DNA from: an uncultured Eubacteriales bacterium
GTDB lineage: Bacteria; Bacillota; Clostridia; Oscillospirales; Oscillospiraceae
Direction of reading: 5' to 3'
Length of the DNA: 55,679 nucleotides
Assembly: GCA_900545585.1 (NCBI GenBank)
Contig: UQZR01000016.1
Location: forward strand, 1 to 55,679
The position numbers and the translations under genes were made by a program. The notes under the pieces are model-generated. The model saw nothing but the letters and a program-made list of their open reading frames with translations. It had not been told where the DNA came from and made no database searches. Of this stretch, positions 7,700 to 20,200 are shown piece after piece (within the stretch, counting starts at the first letter, position 1; each line of letters starts with the position of its first letter).

Positions 7700-9964
7700 T
7701 TACAGGAATTCCACGTATTTCAGGCGCAGGCGCTGCCTTAGCCCCGCGTTGTGCCAGGTACGCCGCCAGATCTCATCCTTCAGGCGCAGTACCCGACGGC
7801 GCTGCTCCTCCGTCATGGGCCGGCCCCGGAAGCGGGCCTCCTGCCACAGTCGGGCCGCCTGCAGGTAGTCCTCCCGCAGGTCCTGATCCATATAGGCCAC
7901 ATAGTCCTCCGGCGGGCAGTTCCGCGCCGCCATGCCCCGGGCACGGAGCACATCCATCGTATAGCGGAAGATGGCATCGATGGCGGCCGCCGCGTCCGCG
8001 CCGAAAAACGACGCTTTCCGCTGCCGTGTCCGCCGCCGCTCCCGCAGGATACGGCCCAGCAGCACCGCCGCCAGTACCACGGCCAGTGATACCAGCAGCA
8101 CCAGCAGTACGGTCATGCCATGCTTCAGCCAGAGCTCCCGCAGTGCCTCTGTCACGGGGTCCCGGGCGTCGGTGTCGTCCGGCTGCTCCGGTGTGTCCTC
8201 CAGCGGGGCCTGACCCACCAGACCGGAGATGCTCTGGTACTGCTCCGCCTTTTCCATGGCGGAGAAATAGGGAGGCGTGACCTCAAAGGGCAGCCAGCCA
8301 AGGCCATCCTGATAGTACTCCACCCATGCGTGGGCACGGCTGCCGTCCACCGGCAGCGTCTGGCCCGCGGTCATATGGGCTGCATCGTCCTTTGTTACCA
8401 GAAAGCCCTCCACATAGCGGGCGGGGATGCCGTAGTAACGGAACATCAGGGCCGCCGCCGTGGCGTAGTGGACATCGTAACCGGTCTGGGTGCCGTCCAG
8501 AAACGTCAGGGCGAAATCGCCGCCGGTAATGGGAAGAACATTCTCCTCATAGGTGATGTAGGTGGTCAGATAGAACAGGATGTTCTGCTTGGCCCGCCGG
8601 TAATCGAAGTGTACCTGCCCCTCGTCTTTCTGATAGCCGCCCAGCTTCTCCTCCAGAAAACCGCGGATATCATCGGGGATGTCCGTATAGTGGTCGTAGA
8701 CGAAGCGATTATAGGCCGCCTCTGTATTAAGAAAGGCATTGGTCTGCTCCGTCTCCTCCAGCAGTGCCGCAGCAAGCCGCTGGTACTGGGTGATGATATT
8801 GTCGCTGGCGTGGAAGCTGTACGTCCGCTGCCCCCGCAGGCCACTGGCCAGCAGGGTACGGTCGCCGATCTGCGCCGCATCCAGCACATCGCTGTCCGCC
8901 AGCAGCTCATAGGGCGCATAGAGATACTTCCCCGACGCGCCGACGTTCTGCACCGTCACGGTGTTGTCATAGCGCAGCACGTCCGACACACCGGCCTGCG
9001 CCGCTGTGGTCAGCTGGCTCTGGGCGTAAAATCCGTCCTGATGCAGCCAGTAAAAGGTATCCGCGTCCTCACTGAGGGTCTTACTGTCCAGCGTGCTCCA
9101 GCGGCTGTTGGCATACGTCTCGCCCACGAAGCCCCGGAGGTAGTAGGAGATCGGCTGGGTCATGGTGACCTCCAGCATGGTGTCCTCCGTGGTGCGGCGG
9201 GGGCCGACTTTGGTCATATCGCCCTCCGGCAGACCTGCAGCGGCGTTGCTGCCGTAGCGCAGGATATCCGCCCGTGCCGCTGTCCAGCGGGCGGCGGTAT
9301 CCACGGCGGCAGGGTGGGCGGCGTCGCCGTTCCAGCAGCCCAGCGCCGTGACGTAGGCCAGCAGCAGCGCCGCAGGACGCAGCCACGCCCGCAGCGGGGC
9401 GGAGGACGCGTGCCGTCCGCCGAAGCGCACGGCGTAGAGCAAAAGCAGCATCAAAGCCGCCAGCAGCAGCCACCATACGGCGGTCAGGGGCGCAAACAGC
9501 ACCGCCGCCGCAGCCAGTACCAGCGCCATGGGCCAGAAGCGCAGGGCGCTGGGGCGGCGCACGCAGGCCATGCACCACAGGCCGCAGACCACGCCCAGCA
9601 GGCACAGTACCGCCGTCAGGCCCGCGGCGCCGTCGTCCTGCGCCAGAAAGCTGGTGTAATTGCGGGCGTGGAGCTGCTGCCACGTCTGCACCGCCGCGTC
9701 CAGCAGCTGGGCAAGACCGTTGGTCACAGTACCCGGCAGTGCCAGCACCGTCAGCAGGCAGCCCGCCATCCATGCTGCGTCAGGCAGCCACGAGAGGCGC
9801 GTGCCTTCCGTCAGACACACGGTGGCCGCCGCTAAAACGCCCAGCAGCACCGGCCACAGGGGCGATACCGGCAGGGAAAGCAGCGTGATGAGCAGGGTCA
9901 TGAGCCCTGCCGTCAGAAGGGATGCGGTCAGAAGTCCGCCGAAGCGGGCGCCATTAAAGCGCAA
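7700..9964 (-). CDS. TgpA-like transglutaminase-domain membrane protein, catalytic Cys replaced by Asp
   Basis: The TTG start at 9964 is backed by AGGAGGGG seven bases upstream and overlaps the end of the DUF58 gene by 11 bp. The 754-residue protein has about six N-terminal membrane helices (residues 1-200), an extracytoplasmic transglutaminase core around 400-570, another membrane helix near 625-650, and a C-terminal cytosolic DUF4129-like tail (AARLWQEARFRGRPMTEEQ). The family signature GY-Cys-xHYATA reads GYDVHYATAA here, with aspartate at residue 497; the histidine remains in AHAWVE, and the later acidic position is GWLPFEVTP. Cysteine-dependent peptidase or transglutaminase chemistry is therefore unlikely. 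TgpA-type proteins commonly travel with MoxR and DUF58 proteins, exactly as here. Confidence 0.85.
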   Translation of the reverse strand: MRFNGARFGGLLTASLLTAGLMTLLITLLSLPVSPLWPVLLGVLAAATVCLTEGTRLSWLPDAAWMAGCLLTVLALPGTVTNGLAQLLDAAVQTWQQLHARNYTSFLAQDDGAAGLTAVLCLLGVVCGLWCMACVRRPSALRFWPMALVLAAAAVLFAPLTAVWWLLLAALMLLLLYAVRFGGRHASSAPLRAWLRPAALLLAYVTALGCWNGDAAHPAAVDTAARWTAARADILRYGSNAAAGLPEGDMTKVGPRRTTEDTMLEVTMTQPISYYLRGFVGETYANSRWSTLDSKTLSEDADTFYWLHQDGFYAQSQLTTAAQAGVSDVLRYDNTVTVQNVGASGKYLYAPYELLADSDVLDAAQIGDRTLLASGLRGQRTYSFHASDNIITQYQRLAAALLEETEQTNAFLNTEAAYNRFVYDHYTDIPDDIRGFLEEKLGGYQKDEGQVHFDYRRAKQNILFYLTTYITYEENVLPITGGDFALTFLDGTQTGYDVHYATAAALMFRYYGIPARYVEGFLVTKDDAAHMTAGQTLPVDGSRAHAWVEYYQDGLGWLPFEVTPPYFSAMEKAEQYQSISGLVGQAPLEDTPEQPDDTDARDPVTEALRELWLKHGMTVLLVLLVSLAVVLAAVLLGRILRERRRTRQRKASFFGADAAAAIDAIFRYTMDVLRARGMAARNCPPEDYVAYMDQDLREDYLQAARLWQEARFRGRPMTEEQRRRVLRLKDEIWRRTWHNAGLRQRLRLKYVEFL

Positions 9965-11060
9965 GATAGATCCCCTCCTTACTTCGCAGCATGGCGGCCG
10001 AGACCGCCACGTGGGTCACGGGCGTACCGGAGGCGGTGGTCAGGTCCTCCGGCTCCGACCGCAGAGACAGCACCGCCGCGTGGGCGTAGTCCAGTCCCTG
10101 CGTCTCCGCCAGACGCCGTGTCACCGTCCGGGTGTCCGGCTCCGTCTCCGCCGACAGCAGGCCGGACAGGGCCTGCGTCAGCTCCTCCGTGTCGCCGATG
10201 GCACATAGCCGCGGCTCCATGGTCTCGCGATCCAGCCACGCCGCCTGATGGGGCAGTCCCGCCTCGCATAAGGCCGCAGACACGGAGACAGCCGCCTCGC
10301 CCAGCGCCTCCCGCTCCTCCGGAGAGGGAGCGGTATCAGCGGTGTTGTCCAGCACCAGCAGAATGGCGTTGTTTACCGGAAGACCCAGCTGGCGCACCAG
10401 CAGGTGATCCGTCTTTTCCGACAGCTTCCAGTGAATGTTTTTGATCCGGTCGCCGGGCAGGTATTCCCGCAGGGCGAATGTCTCGCTGGGATCATTGCCG
10501 GGATGATACATGGAGTATTCGCTGCTGTCCATATCGGGACTCTGCCGCTCCGATACCGACAGCTCCACCGGCCAGATATCCGGCAGCACCAGAGACGGGG
10601 CTGTCAGCCCCACCGGCTTCTTCGCCCCCACAAGACCGAACATGTCGTAGACCCGCAGGGCCGTCAGCGTCAGCTCCAGCTTGCCGCAGTGTCGGGGCCG
10701 GAGGGTGCATACCGTCTGGGCCTTGGCGTGCCCTGCCGCAGGGAGGCAGGCTGCGGCATGCGTCACCTCGCCGGTCAGCAGATTCCGGCATTGGACGTCT
10801 GCCTGCACCCGCAGGCAGCTGAGAAGGCCGCTGTTTGCCACCGTTACCGTTACCGGCAGTTCCTCCCCCTTGCGGCAGGAGACAGCGGCGGACAGCTGGG
10901 CCGTCAGGCGCTTGCGCAGGGCGCAGGCCGCGGCGATCTCCGCCGCGGCGCAGAGCACCGAGGCCAGCAGGATGCCGCCGGCCATATTGCCCACGCCCCG
11001 TGCCCACGCTGCCAGCCACAGCAGCAGCCATACAATAAAAACGATCCGATTTTTCGCCAT
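9954..11060 (-). CDS. DUF58 domain protein
   Basis: The 368-residue product begins with two adjacent hydrophobic stretches (IVFIVWLLLWLAAWARGVGN, AGGILLASVLCAAAEIAAACAL). A beta-sandwich domain follows, then the DUF58 core with the diagnostic YxPGDxxxxIHWK motif (REYLPGDRIKNIHWKLSEK, about residue 218) and a degenerate vWA-like tail. DUF58 proteins are partners of MoxR AAA+ ATPases and are thought to help assemble or activate envelope proteins. It lies between moxR (3 bp gap) and the transglutaminase-like gene (11 bp overlap), strong evidence of translational coupling. Confidence 0.9.
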   Translation of the reverse strand: MAKNRIVFIVWLLLWLAAWARGVGNMAGGILLASVLCAAAEIAAACALRKRLTAQLSAAVSCRKGEELPVTVTVANSGLLSCLRVQADVQCRNLLTGEVTHAAACLPAAGHAKAQTVCTLRPRHCGKLELTLTALRVYDMFGLVGAKKPVGLTAPSLVLPDIWPVELSVSERQSPDMDSSEYSMYHPGNDPSETFALREYLPGDRIKNIHWKLSEKTDHLLVRQLGLPVNNAILLVLDNTADTAPSPEEREALGEAAVSVSAALCEAGLPHQAAWLDRETMEPRLCAIGDTEELTQALSGLLSAETEPDTRTVTRRLAETQGLDYAHAAVLSLRSEPEDLTTASGTPVTHVAVSAAMLRSKEGIYLAL

Positions 11061-11063
11061 CGC

Positions 11064-11996
<933 letters not shown>

Positions 11997-12010
11997 CTGC
12001 TTTTCTCCTC

Positions 12011-14140
12011 TTACCATTCTTTATAGTAGTTGCCGCTGGAAACGCCGTAATTGCCGTTGGCGCTGGAATAGCCGCCGATGTCCTTGCCCATGGCCAGCGT
12101 GTACCGCACGCGGATGACGCTGCCGTCCTGCGGCTTGCAGACGTTGAGGCCGTAGCCCGGATAGCTGCCGTTATAGGAATACATCCAGCCCGACCAGCGG
12201 TAGAAGTCAAATTCACCAAGACTGTCCATGGAGAAGGGTTGGGGATCCAGTCCCGCACCGTTCTCGTCCATGCCGTCGGCCATGATCAGCTCCATCAGTT
12301 CGGAATCGATGAAAAAGCCGCTGCAAATGCCGCTGCGCTGGATGGCGGACAGATAGCTGCCGCTGCCGCTGACGGTGTAGCCGTTCTCCGTCAGCACCTG
12401 CTGCACCACGGTCCATGCGTCCGTGCCGCCGGGGACCGTCACCTCCGTGGGCGCCACCAGATAGCCGAGGCCCACGGTGGTGGCCTCCACGCTGACGGTA
12501 ACGGTGACGGTGCCCTCCTCGTAGTACACCGTCCAGCTGCGTGTGGCGGAATAGCCGTCGCCATCGGTGGCGGTGATGGTGATGGTATTGGCCCCCACGT
12601 TGGAGAGGTAGGCGGTGTAACCGAACTGGTAGCCGGACTGGCTGATGGGTGCGGACACCACCGTGCCGTTCACCGACACGGTGTAGTTGTTGGCGTAGAG
12701 CTGCTGGCCGTTGCAGCTGCGGCCATCCACCAGCACGATGAGATCGGGCGTTTTCATGGTCAGACCGTTGGTCAGACCGATAACGGTGCCGTCCGCCTCC
12801 ACCTGGGCGATGATGGTGGGCTGGCGGTCCTCCGGCGTGTCCTCCGCGCCCCGCTGGAAGTGGAGCAGGTACTTATAGGTCCTGGACCGGCCGGTGGAGT
12901 CCCGATAGTCGATGTACAGCTGCCGGTCCTCGCGGCCCATCTGCACGGTATACCGGTCGTCGCTGTCCTGGGTCAGGGAGAAGGTGCCGGTGCTGTCGCT
13001 GACACGGACGCGGTCGATGGACTCCTTACCGGTGCTCTGGATCAGGTGAAGTCGGAATTTGTACTGCTGGCTGTCCACCGTCACCTTTTCGAACGACGCG
13101 CTGCTCTGGGCCGTGCTGTCGTCGATGACCGTGTCGGAGATGGTGGTGCTGATCTGAAACGCGCTGGCGTTGTAGGTGATGGTATAGGTCACATCGGCGG
13201 TGGAGGACTGATAGCTTGCCTTGACGCGGATGCGGTTCTCGCCGGAGTTCAGGTCGGCGGTGTAGCTGCCGCCGCTGCCGGCGAGGGTCCTGCCGTTGAG
13301 CTCCACGGACTGCACCGGATAGGTGCTGCCGTCCCGCTCGGCGCAGGCGGTAAAGGTCAGCGCGCCCTCCGACACGGTGCCAAGCTCGCCCAGCTGCCGC
13401 CCGTCCGAGGTGCGCTTCGCCACGATGATAAGCTCCCCGGGCTGGGCGTAGCAGACGGTGTAGCTGCGGGTGGCGCGGACGGTGCCGCCGTCCTCCCGAT
13501 AGTCCGCGCTGACAACGATGGTATTGGCTCCCGCCGCCAGATGCACCGTCACGGAGGTGGTCTGTGCGGCATAGCGCAGCTCCCTGCCGTTGACGGTGAC
13601 GGCGAGGCCGATGGGCTCCCGCTGCGGCTGGTGGGTGATGGTAAAGGGATAGGTCTCCTCCGCCGTGGTCTCGCCGTCGATGATGCTGGTGGTAAAATAC
13701 AGCGCGGCATCCGGTGCCTCCGGTACGGTAACGTCCCCCGGCGCGGCGTGGTCCGGTGTCTGTCCGCCGGAGCCGCCGCCGTTATCCGCGATGTCCAGCA
13801 GGTCGCCGATGCCGTCCCGCCCGTCCGAGGACGCGGTGTCGCTGTCCACGGGGGGCGCGTCCGGCGTGGGGGTATCGTCAGGCTGCGAGCTTTCCGGTGC
13901 GTCCGGCTGATCCGACGGCGTCTCGTCCTCAGGGACCTCCGCGTCGTTGGCGCTGTCCATGGCCGTCACGCGGTCGCCGTCGTACAGCACCTCCCCGGGT
14001 GAGTACAGCATGCGGGATGCCGCCCGGGCATCCTCCCGTGGGGCATGGCCGGTCTGAAGCCGCGTCACGCACAGCACCGCCGCCATACACAGCAGTATGG
14101 CCATGGCGGTCTGCATCACGCCTCCCAGTCTCTTTTTCAC
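12011..14140 (-). CDS. Secreted cadherin-like/DUF4430 protein
   Basis: The GTG at 14140 is preceded by AAGGAG at 8 bases. The 709-residue product has an N-terminal signal-anchor (MKKRLGGVMQTAMAILLCMAAVLCV) and an acidic, proline-rich linker at about 65-110. Several beta-sandwich domains of the cadherin-like/Ig type follow (SYTVCY, VTYTITYN, SWTVYYEEG strands). A DUF4430 domain occupies about residues 565-690 (GTDAWTVVQQVLTENGY, FDFYRWSGWMYSYNGSYP, VIRVRYTLAMGKDIGG). DUF4430 is the beta domain found at the end of animal transcobalamin and intrinsic factor, and is common in Firmicutes surface proteins. The stop lies 14 bp ahead of the moxR start. The ligand is unknown; pairing with the toroid lipoprotein is a hypothesis. 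Confidence 0.82.
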   Translation of the reverse strand: MKKRLGGVMQTAMAILLCMAAVLCVTRLQTGHAPREDARAASRMLYSPGEVLYDGDRVTAMDSANDAEVPEDETPSDQPDAPESSQPDDTPTPDAPPVDSDTASSDGRDGIGDLLDIADNGGGSGGQTPDHAAPGDVTVPEAPDAALYFTTSIIDGETTAEETYPFTITHQPQREPIGLAVTVNGRELRYAAQTTSVTVHLAAGANTIVVSADYREDGGTVRATRSYTVCYAQPGELIIVAKRTSDGRQLGELGTVSEGALTFTACAERDGSTYPVQSVELNGRTLAGSGGSYTADLNSGENRIRVKASYQSSTADVTYTITYNASAFQISTTISDTVIDDSTAQSSASFEKVTVDSQQYKFRLHLIQSTGKESIDRVRVSDSTGTFSLTQDSDDRYTVQMGREDRQLYIDYRDSTGRSRTYKYLLHFQRGAEDTPEDRQPTIIAQVEADGTVIGLTNGLTMKTPDLIVLVDGRSCNGQQLYANNYTVSVNGTVVSAPISQSGYQFGYTAYLSNVGANTITITATDGDGYSATRSWTVYYEEGTVTVTVSVEATTVGLGYLVAPTEVTVPGGTDAWTVVQQVLTENGYTVSGSGSYLSAIQRSGICSGFFIDSELMELIMADGMDENGAGLDPQPFSMDSLGEFDFYRWSGWMYSYNGSYPGYGLNVCKPQDGSVIRVRYTLAMGKDIGGYSSANGNYGVSSGNYYKEW

Positions 14141-14163
14141 GCTTCACGCTCCTTCTGCAACCG

Positions 14164-14203
14164 CCGCAGGAGGGGAGCGGCACGAGACCTCCCCCTCCTG
14201 CGG
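14164..14203 (-). other. Intergenic hairpin without U-tract
   Basis: A perfect 12-bp stem (CCGCAGGAGGGG paired with CCCCTCCTGCGG) with a 16-base loop lies between the 2.2-kresidue protein gene and the DUF4430 gene. No T run follows on the minus strand, so it fits an mRNA stabiliser or processing element better than a terminator. Confidence 0.6.
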
Positions 14204-14206
14204 GAC

Positions 14207-17200
14207 TTACGCTTTGTTTTTCTTTTCGGTGCGCCGCACCGCCGCCAGCCAGCGGAGGATCAACGTGATCGCCGCCGCAGACGCCAGGATGCCGCCGCCC
14301 AGCCACACAAGGCTCCAGTCAAAGGGCTGCGCCTGCTCCGGCCGGGTCTGGTCTGTGGGCTGCATCCGGTCCGCAGGCTTCACGCCGTCGGACATTGTCT
14401 CGTCGGCGGAGGGTGTTTCCCCGCCGTTCTCCGCGCTCTGGGCCAGCAGCTGCCGGTACTGGGCGGCGGCAGTCTTCATCTGCTGCACCAGCCTGGCGTC
14501 CACCAGCTGCTTCTGCTCCGCCGTCAGGGCGTCGTAGGCCTCCTGAGCCTTGCGGATGGCATCGCCGCTGTCTGCCGTCACCGTGCCGATGGCAGAGATG
14601 AGGCTCTCCGCCGCCTTGGCCGCGGCGTAATTGCTCTCGTAGGTGCGGTAGGCCGTCTCGCCCTCCTGCAGCGATGCGTAGTTGGGCACCAGCGCCTTCT
14701 GCGATGCCGTCAGGGCGTTGTAGGCCGTGCGGGCACGCTGCAGGCGGGTCTTGGCTGCAGCCGCCTCGGTGGGGGGCATGACGGGTTTGACCGTGCCGAT
14801 GGAGGAGATCAGCACCTCCACGCTGCCGCCGCAGTAGTGGTCCAGCGCCTTGGCCGCGCTGTCCCGATCCACGCTGCGCTCCAACTCCTGCCGGACACTG
14901 TCTGCCAGACGCTCCAGCCGCTGGGCCACGTCGGCGTAGGACGCTTTGTCGTTCTTCAGCCAGGTGTCCAGCTGCTCCGACGCCCTGGTGTAGACCGCCA
15001 GCAGCAGTTGGGCGCGGCTGACGCCCGCCACCTGCTCCGCAGGCAGCAGCGCCAGCTGCTCCCGGGTCAGGCCCTTTACGGCCTCCGATGTCTGGGTCAG
15101 CACCTCCGACGCTTTGTGCAGCTGGCCCAGTGTGGTCGTACCCTCGGTGAAGGCCAGCTTGTCCAGCAGCAGCCGGGCCACCCCTGCGGCGTAGCCGTTG
15201 AGGGCGGCGGTCATGCCCGATGCGTCGGCGCAATCGCCCAGCCGGCTGCGGATATCCGCCGCCAGACGGCCGATGCCGGACTTCACGGCGGTGTATTTCG
15301 CCTTGTCGGCGCTCTCCCACTGCCGCAGCAGGTCCAAATTCTGTTCGTAGGCCGTTACCAGCACCTGCGCATCGGTGATGGCCCTGCCGTTGACCACCAG
15401 CCGCTTCTGGGCGGTGGTGAGGGCGTCATAGACCTGACGCACCTCCGGCAGCGCGGCGGCCAGCTCCCGCATAGCCGCGCCGGACTTCACCCGCGCCGCG
15501 ATCAGCAGGTCCGCCACACCGGCAGAAAACCGATCCAGCTCCGTGTCCGTATCCGCGGACTTGGTACAGGCCTCGATGGCGGCCTTTTGTGTTTCATACA
15601 GCTTGTTCAGCTGTTCTGCAATATCCTTATAATTCTTCTTTGCGCTGCCATACAGCTTATCCAGCTGCTTCTGGGCGGCTTCCTTTGCCGCCGCCAGCAG
15701 GTCGTCCGCGCTCATGCGCGCCAGCATCTTTTCATAGGCGGCAGTCATTTCTGCTGTGGTCTTGGCGGTGCGGATGGTCTCCGCCGTCTCGGCCAGCAGC
15801 CTTTCGATCTCCTGGCATTGGGCCACGGTGGCGATAGGCTTGATCTCCCGCTCATAGCGGTCGTTCAGATAGCTGACCACCTCTTCGCGGCTCTGCTGCT
15901 CCAGAAGCTGCCAGTCAAACAGGGGATAGCCGCTGTTGACGCCGCCGAGGCTGTCCACCAGCCCGTCAAACAGTGCCGCCGTCAGCTCCGTACTCTCGCG
16001 GACGCTGTCTCCCTGGCTGCACTTCCAGCCCATGACGTAGCGGCACGCGCCCCTGCGCACCGTCAGTCCCGTGTAGTACCGGCCGTCCAGCGGGTAGCCC
16101 GCCAGCGCGCCCACCCGAACGGTGGCCGTGCCCACCAGCAGGCCGCCTGCGTTGTAGCAGTTCTCCAGCGTCAGGCCCCGGCAGCCGTACTGAGCGTTGG
16201 CGGAGTATTCGCCGCGCTCGCCGCCCAGAATGCCGCCCACGATGGTGCTGCCCGCCACGCTGCCGGTGTTGTAGCAGCTGCGAACCGTTACGGTCCCCGC
16301 CGCGGCAAGTCCCAGGACGCCGCCGGTGCCGCCCTTGTTCAGCAGCACCGCCGCAGTATCGTTGGACACCGCGCCCTGATTGGCGCACTGGGACAGCGTC
16401 ACCTCCGTGCCGCTGCTGCCCGCGCTTCCCACGATGCCGCCCACGCCTGCGGCGCGGCCTGCGTAGACCTCGCCGGCGTTGACGCAGCGCTCCAGTCGTG
16501 CGCCGGCGCTGATAAAGCCCACGATGCCGGCCTGCCCGCCGTCGCCGCCGGAGCCGCCCAGATAGCAGGCGCCGGGCGCGAAGGCAGTGTAGACCCGCCC
16601 CTCGCTGCGGCAGTCGGTGAGCGTGTGGCTGCCGCTGCCGCTGAGGCGGCCCACCAGACCGCCCACGGCGGCGCGCTGCGCCTTCTGGTCGTTGGCAAAG
16701 GACACGGAGACATCCACCTGCGACACGCAGTTACTGATGGTGACGCCGATGCCCTCGCCGCTGCCCAGCAGGCCGCCGATGAGGTAGCCCGCCGTGTCGC
16801 CGTCGTAGGAACGGACGCCGGTGAGCTCGATGCTGCCCCGCACCGTCAGGTTCCGGATCACCGCGTCCTGCGCCACGCCGAACAGGCCCAGCTTCTGCCG
16901 CCCGCCCAACGAAGTGATGTACAGGCCGGACACGGTGTGTCCCCGGCCGTCAAAGGTGCCGGTATAGGGCCGCTGGCTGCCGCTGCTGCGCGTGCCGATC
17001 ACCGGCCACTGGCAATAGCCCAGATCCACGTCCGCCGTCAGCACGGCGCTGAATCCGCCGCTCTCCGTCTGGTTGTTCACCGCATAGGCCAGCCACGCCA
17101 GCTCCTGCGCCGTACCGATCTGGTAGGGATCGGCCTCCGTTCCGCTGCCGTGGGGCCGGCTGGCGGTGATGCCGTCCCAGCCGTTTTCCGCCCGGGAGGA

Positions 17201-20200
17201 CTCCAGCAGCTTCTTCAGCTTGCCGGCGGCGGCGGTGTACGCCTGCTCGATGGCGGCAAGGCCCTCCTGCCGGGCCTGCTGGATGGCGGTATAGTCGGTA
17301 AGGCTGTCCAGCTCCACCGCAGCGGCCTCCCGGATGGATGTCACGCCCCGCTCCAGCGCCTGGGTCAGCAGCTGCCGCCGTGTCTCGTCGAAACCGCTGA
17401 TGTCGTCCAGCTGCGCCGTCAGCGCCGCGATGCGCTGCTGCGCCAGATCATCCAGAGCCTGCCGCGCCTCATCGCGTGTCTTTTGCAGGGCTGCGGCTGC
17501 CGCCGCGTCCATGTCCGGCGCAGTATCGCCCTCCGTGAAGCCTGCGGTCAGGTCCGCCAGCGCCTTGCGGGCGTCGGCGTAGATGGCGTCCACCTCCTCC
17601 ACGGAGGAGGCGCTGTCCAACTTGGCCCGCCAGCTCTCATAGGCGGCCAGCGCCGCGGCCATATCGTCCTGCGTATAGTTCCTGTTGTAGACGTAGGTAT
17701 TGTAGAGGTCCTGCTGCCGCTTGGCCTGATAGGTGGTGATTCTGGTCAGCAGGCCGTTGTCGCCCAGATATTTCAGTCGGATATTGCTGATGTCCGCGAT
17801 GGTAGCGGCGCCGGCGATCTCCGTCTCCGCCGCCGCCAGCAGGGCATCCGCCTCCGCCTGCTCCGCCGCCGCGTACACGCGGCTTCCGGCGTAAGCGCGC
17901 AGGTCCTCCAGCAGCTGTTGGCCGCTGGCATCCGTGCCGGTGAGGACGGCGTCCAGCTGCTCCTGACACTCCCGCAGCAGCGTCTCCGTCTCGCCGCTGT
18001 CTGCGGCGGACTCGATGCGCTCCAGATAGGACAGGATCACGCCGTTATAGAGGATACTCTGGTCCCTGCCGTAGGCGGCGTAGCCCTCATCGCCGGCCTC
18101 GGGCCGGATGAGCTTCACCAGCAGCGTCACCGCAGCGCTGACCTTGTCCCAGCGGTCACCGCCGGTGATGTCATAGGCCGGTGTCACCGTGGACACCCGC
18201 GCCGCGTCGTGGCTGGCGGTGACCGCCATGTCCACCACGCCCCACAGCGTGTTGCCGGAGGCGCTCTGCACATGGCTGAGAACGCCGCCGTGCCACTCAC
18301 CCACGATGCCGCCCACGCCCTGAGACGTGGTGCCGCCGTTGTCCGTCACCGTGCCGGTGTTGTAGGCGCAGGACAGGGTGCAGGGGCCGGTGAGGCCCGT
18401 ATCATCGGCGGTGTCGATGTATCCCACGATCCCGCCTGCGCCGTAGCCCAGAGCGGGGGAGCCATTGGCGGTGACATCGGCGTAGCTTCCCACGTTCCGG
18501 ATGGTCACGTCCAGCACGTTTCCGGAGATGTAGTCCGCCCCGCAGACCCAGCCCACGACGCCGCCCACGCGACTCTCGCCGTCCACAGCGCCCTGATTCT
18601 CGCACAGGCGCACCTGGGCGTAGTCCGTCAGCAGGCCCACGATGCCGCCCACGCCGCGGCTGCCGGTGACGGCGCCGTAGTTGGTGCAGTAGCGGATGAT
18701 GGCTCCCTTCTGGGCCACGCCCGCGATACCGCCGATGTAGTTGATGTTCCTGCGGCCGCCCACGGCGCCGTAGCTGCCGCAGCTGTCCACCACGGCCTGC
18801 GCCGACGCCTTGCCCACGATGCCCCCGGCCACCGCGCTGTAACTGGTGCGGTCGTTGGTGACGTACACCGTGGAGAAGCACTGAAAGATAATGCCCATAC
18901 TGTATCCGGCGATGCCGCCCGCACCCACGCTGGAGATCTTGTTGCCCTGAGCGGCGGTGATGGCGATGGTGCCCGCCGTACACAGGCGCTGCACCGTGCC
19001 GGACATGCCGATGACGCCGAACAGTCCGGCGTAGGCGGCGCTCTCCACCCGCAGGCCGTGGACGACGCTGTTGCCGCCGTCAAACGTCCCCTGATAGCTC
19101 TTGCCGCCGGTGCTGCCGATGGGCGTCCAGACATAGCCGTTCAGGTCGATGTCCGAGGCCAGACGGGCACACAGCGTCCGCTGGCCGCCGTTGACCTGGT
19201 CTGCGAACCACGCCAGCTCCGCGGCAGTGGTAATGCGATAGGGGTCCTCCGCCGTGCCGCTGCCCTCCGCAGGCCGGGTACGGGACGTGCCGTCCCACTT
19301 GTCCCCCTGCGGCACGCGATTATCCGCCACGGTGGGATCCACGCCCTCCGCCGTCTGTTGGGCGGAGGCCGCGAAGGCATCCTCCAGCGTCTGAGCGTCC
19401 GCCGTGGTATGGCAGTCTTTCAGCGCTGTCAGCGCCGTGGTCAGCTGCCGGACCAGCGTCTGGCGGGCTGTGTCCAGCTGTTCCCGCCCCTCTGCCGTGC
19501 GCTTCAGCCACACGCCGCGGCTGGCCTCGGCAAAGGCGGATGCCTTGTCCTCGATCTGCTGTAAATATGTCTCATACGTTGTCTGGAGCCGCTGGATCAC
19601 CGCCTGCCGTTCCTGTTCCGACAGGGTGGTGTAGGTCTGGGCCTTGACGGGCACCTCCGCCATGGCCGCGGCCAGCACCGTCAGCAGCGGCAGCTCCTCT
19701 GCCGACACAGCTGCGTCCACAGCGGCCAGCGCGCCCTGATAGAGCTTGGTCAACGCCGCCCAGCTCTCCGGCTCATAGGCCGTCTCGCTGTATTGGCTCC
19801 ATAGCTGGGCCAACTGGGTGCGCAGCGTCTCCTTCTCCTGCTCTATTGCGGCAGACGGCGTCTGGGGCTGGGTCAGCTCCCAGCGCAGCATGGGCCAGCC
19901 GCCATTCTCCGCCGTCAGCAGAAAGCCGTTGGCATCGTCCTCCGCCGCGCCCTCATTCAAAGCCGCCAGCACCGCGGCGGCATCCGTCTCCTCGAACCGC
20001 CCACCGGCAGGGACAGCGTCCGTTCCGAACGCCTTGCCCGACCAGAACAGCGCCTTGCTCTCCGCGCTGAACGTACCTTCACCGCACAGTGCGCCGGCCT
20101 TCTCCGCGCTGACGGTCCGCAGCTCGCCCCAGTTTTCCGGTGCTGCCGCGTCCTCTGCGGCAGGCCGCAGGGCGGCATAGCCGTACGACGCGGTGCAGTC

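Noticed and set aside
14045..19564. A plus-strand frame of 1839 codons
   Set aside because: It is the exact complement of the giant GLUG protein gene, has no domain or start signal, and is composed of low-complexity Gly/Arg/His/Ala typical of antisense frames in GC-rich DNA.
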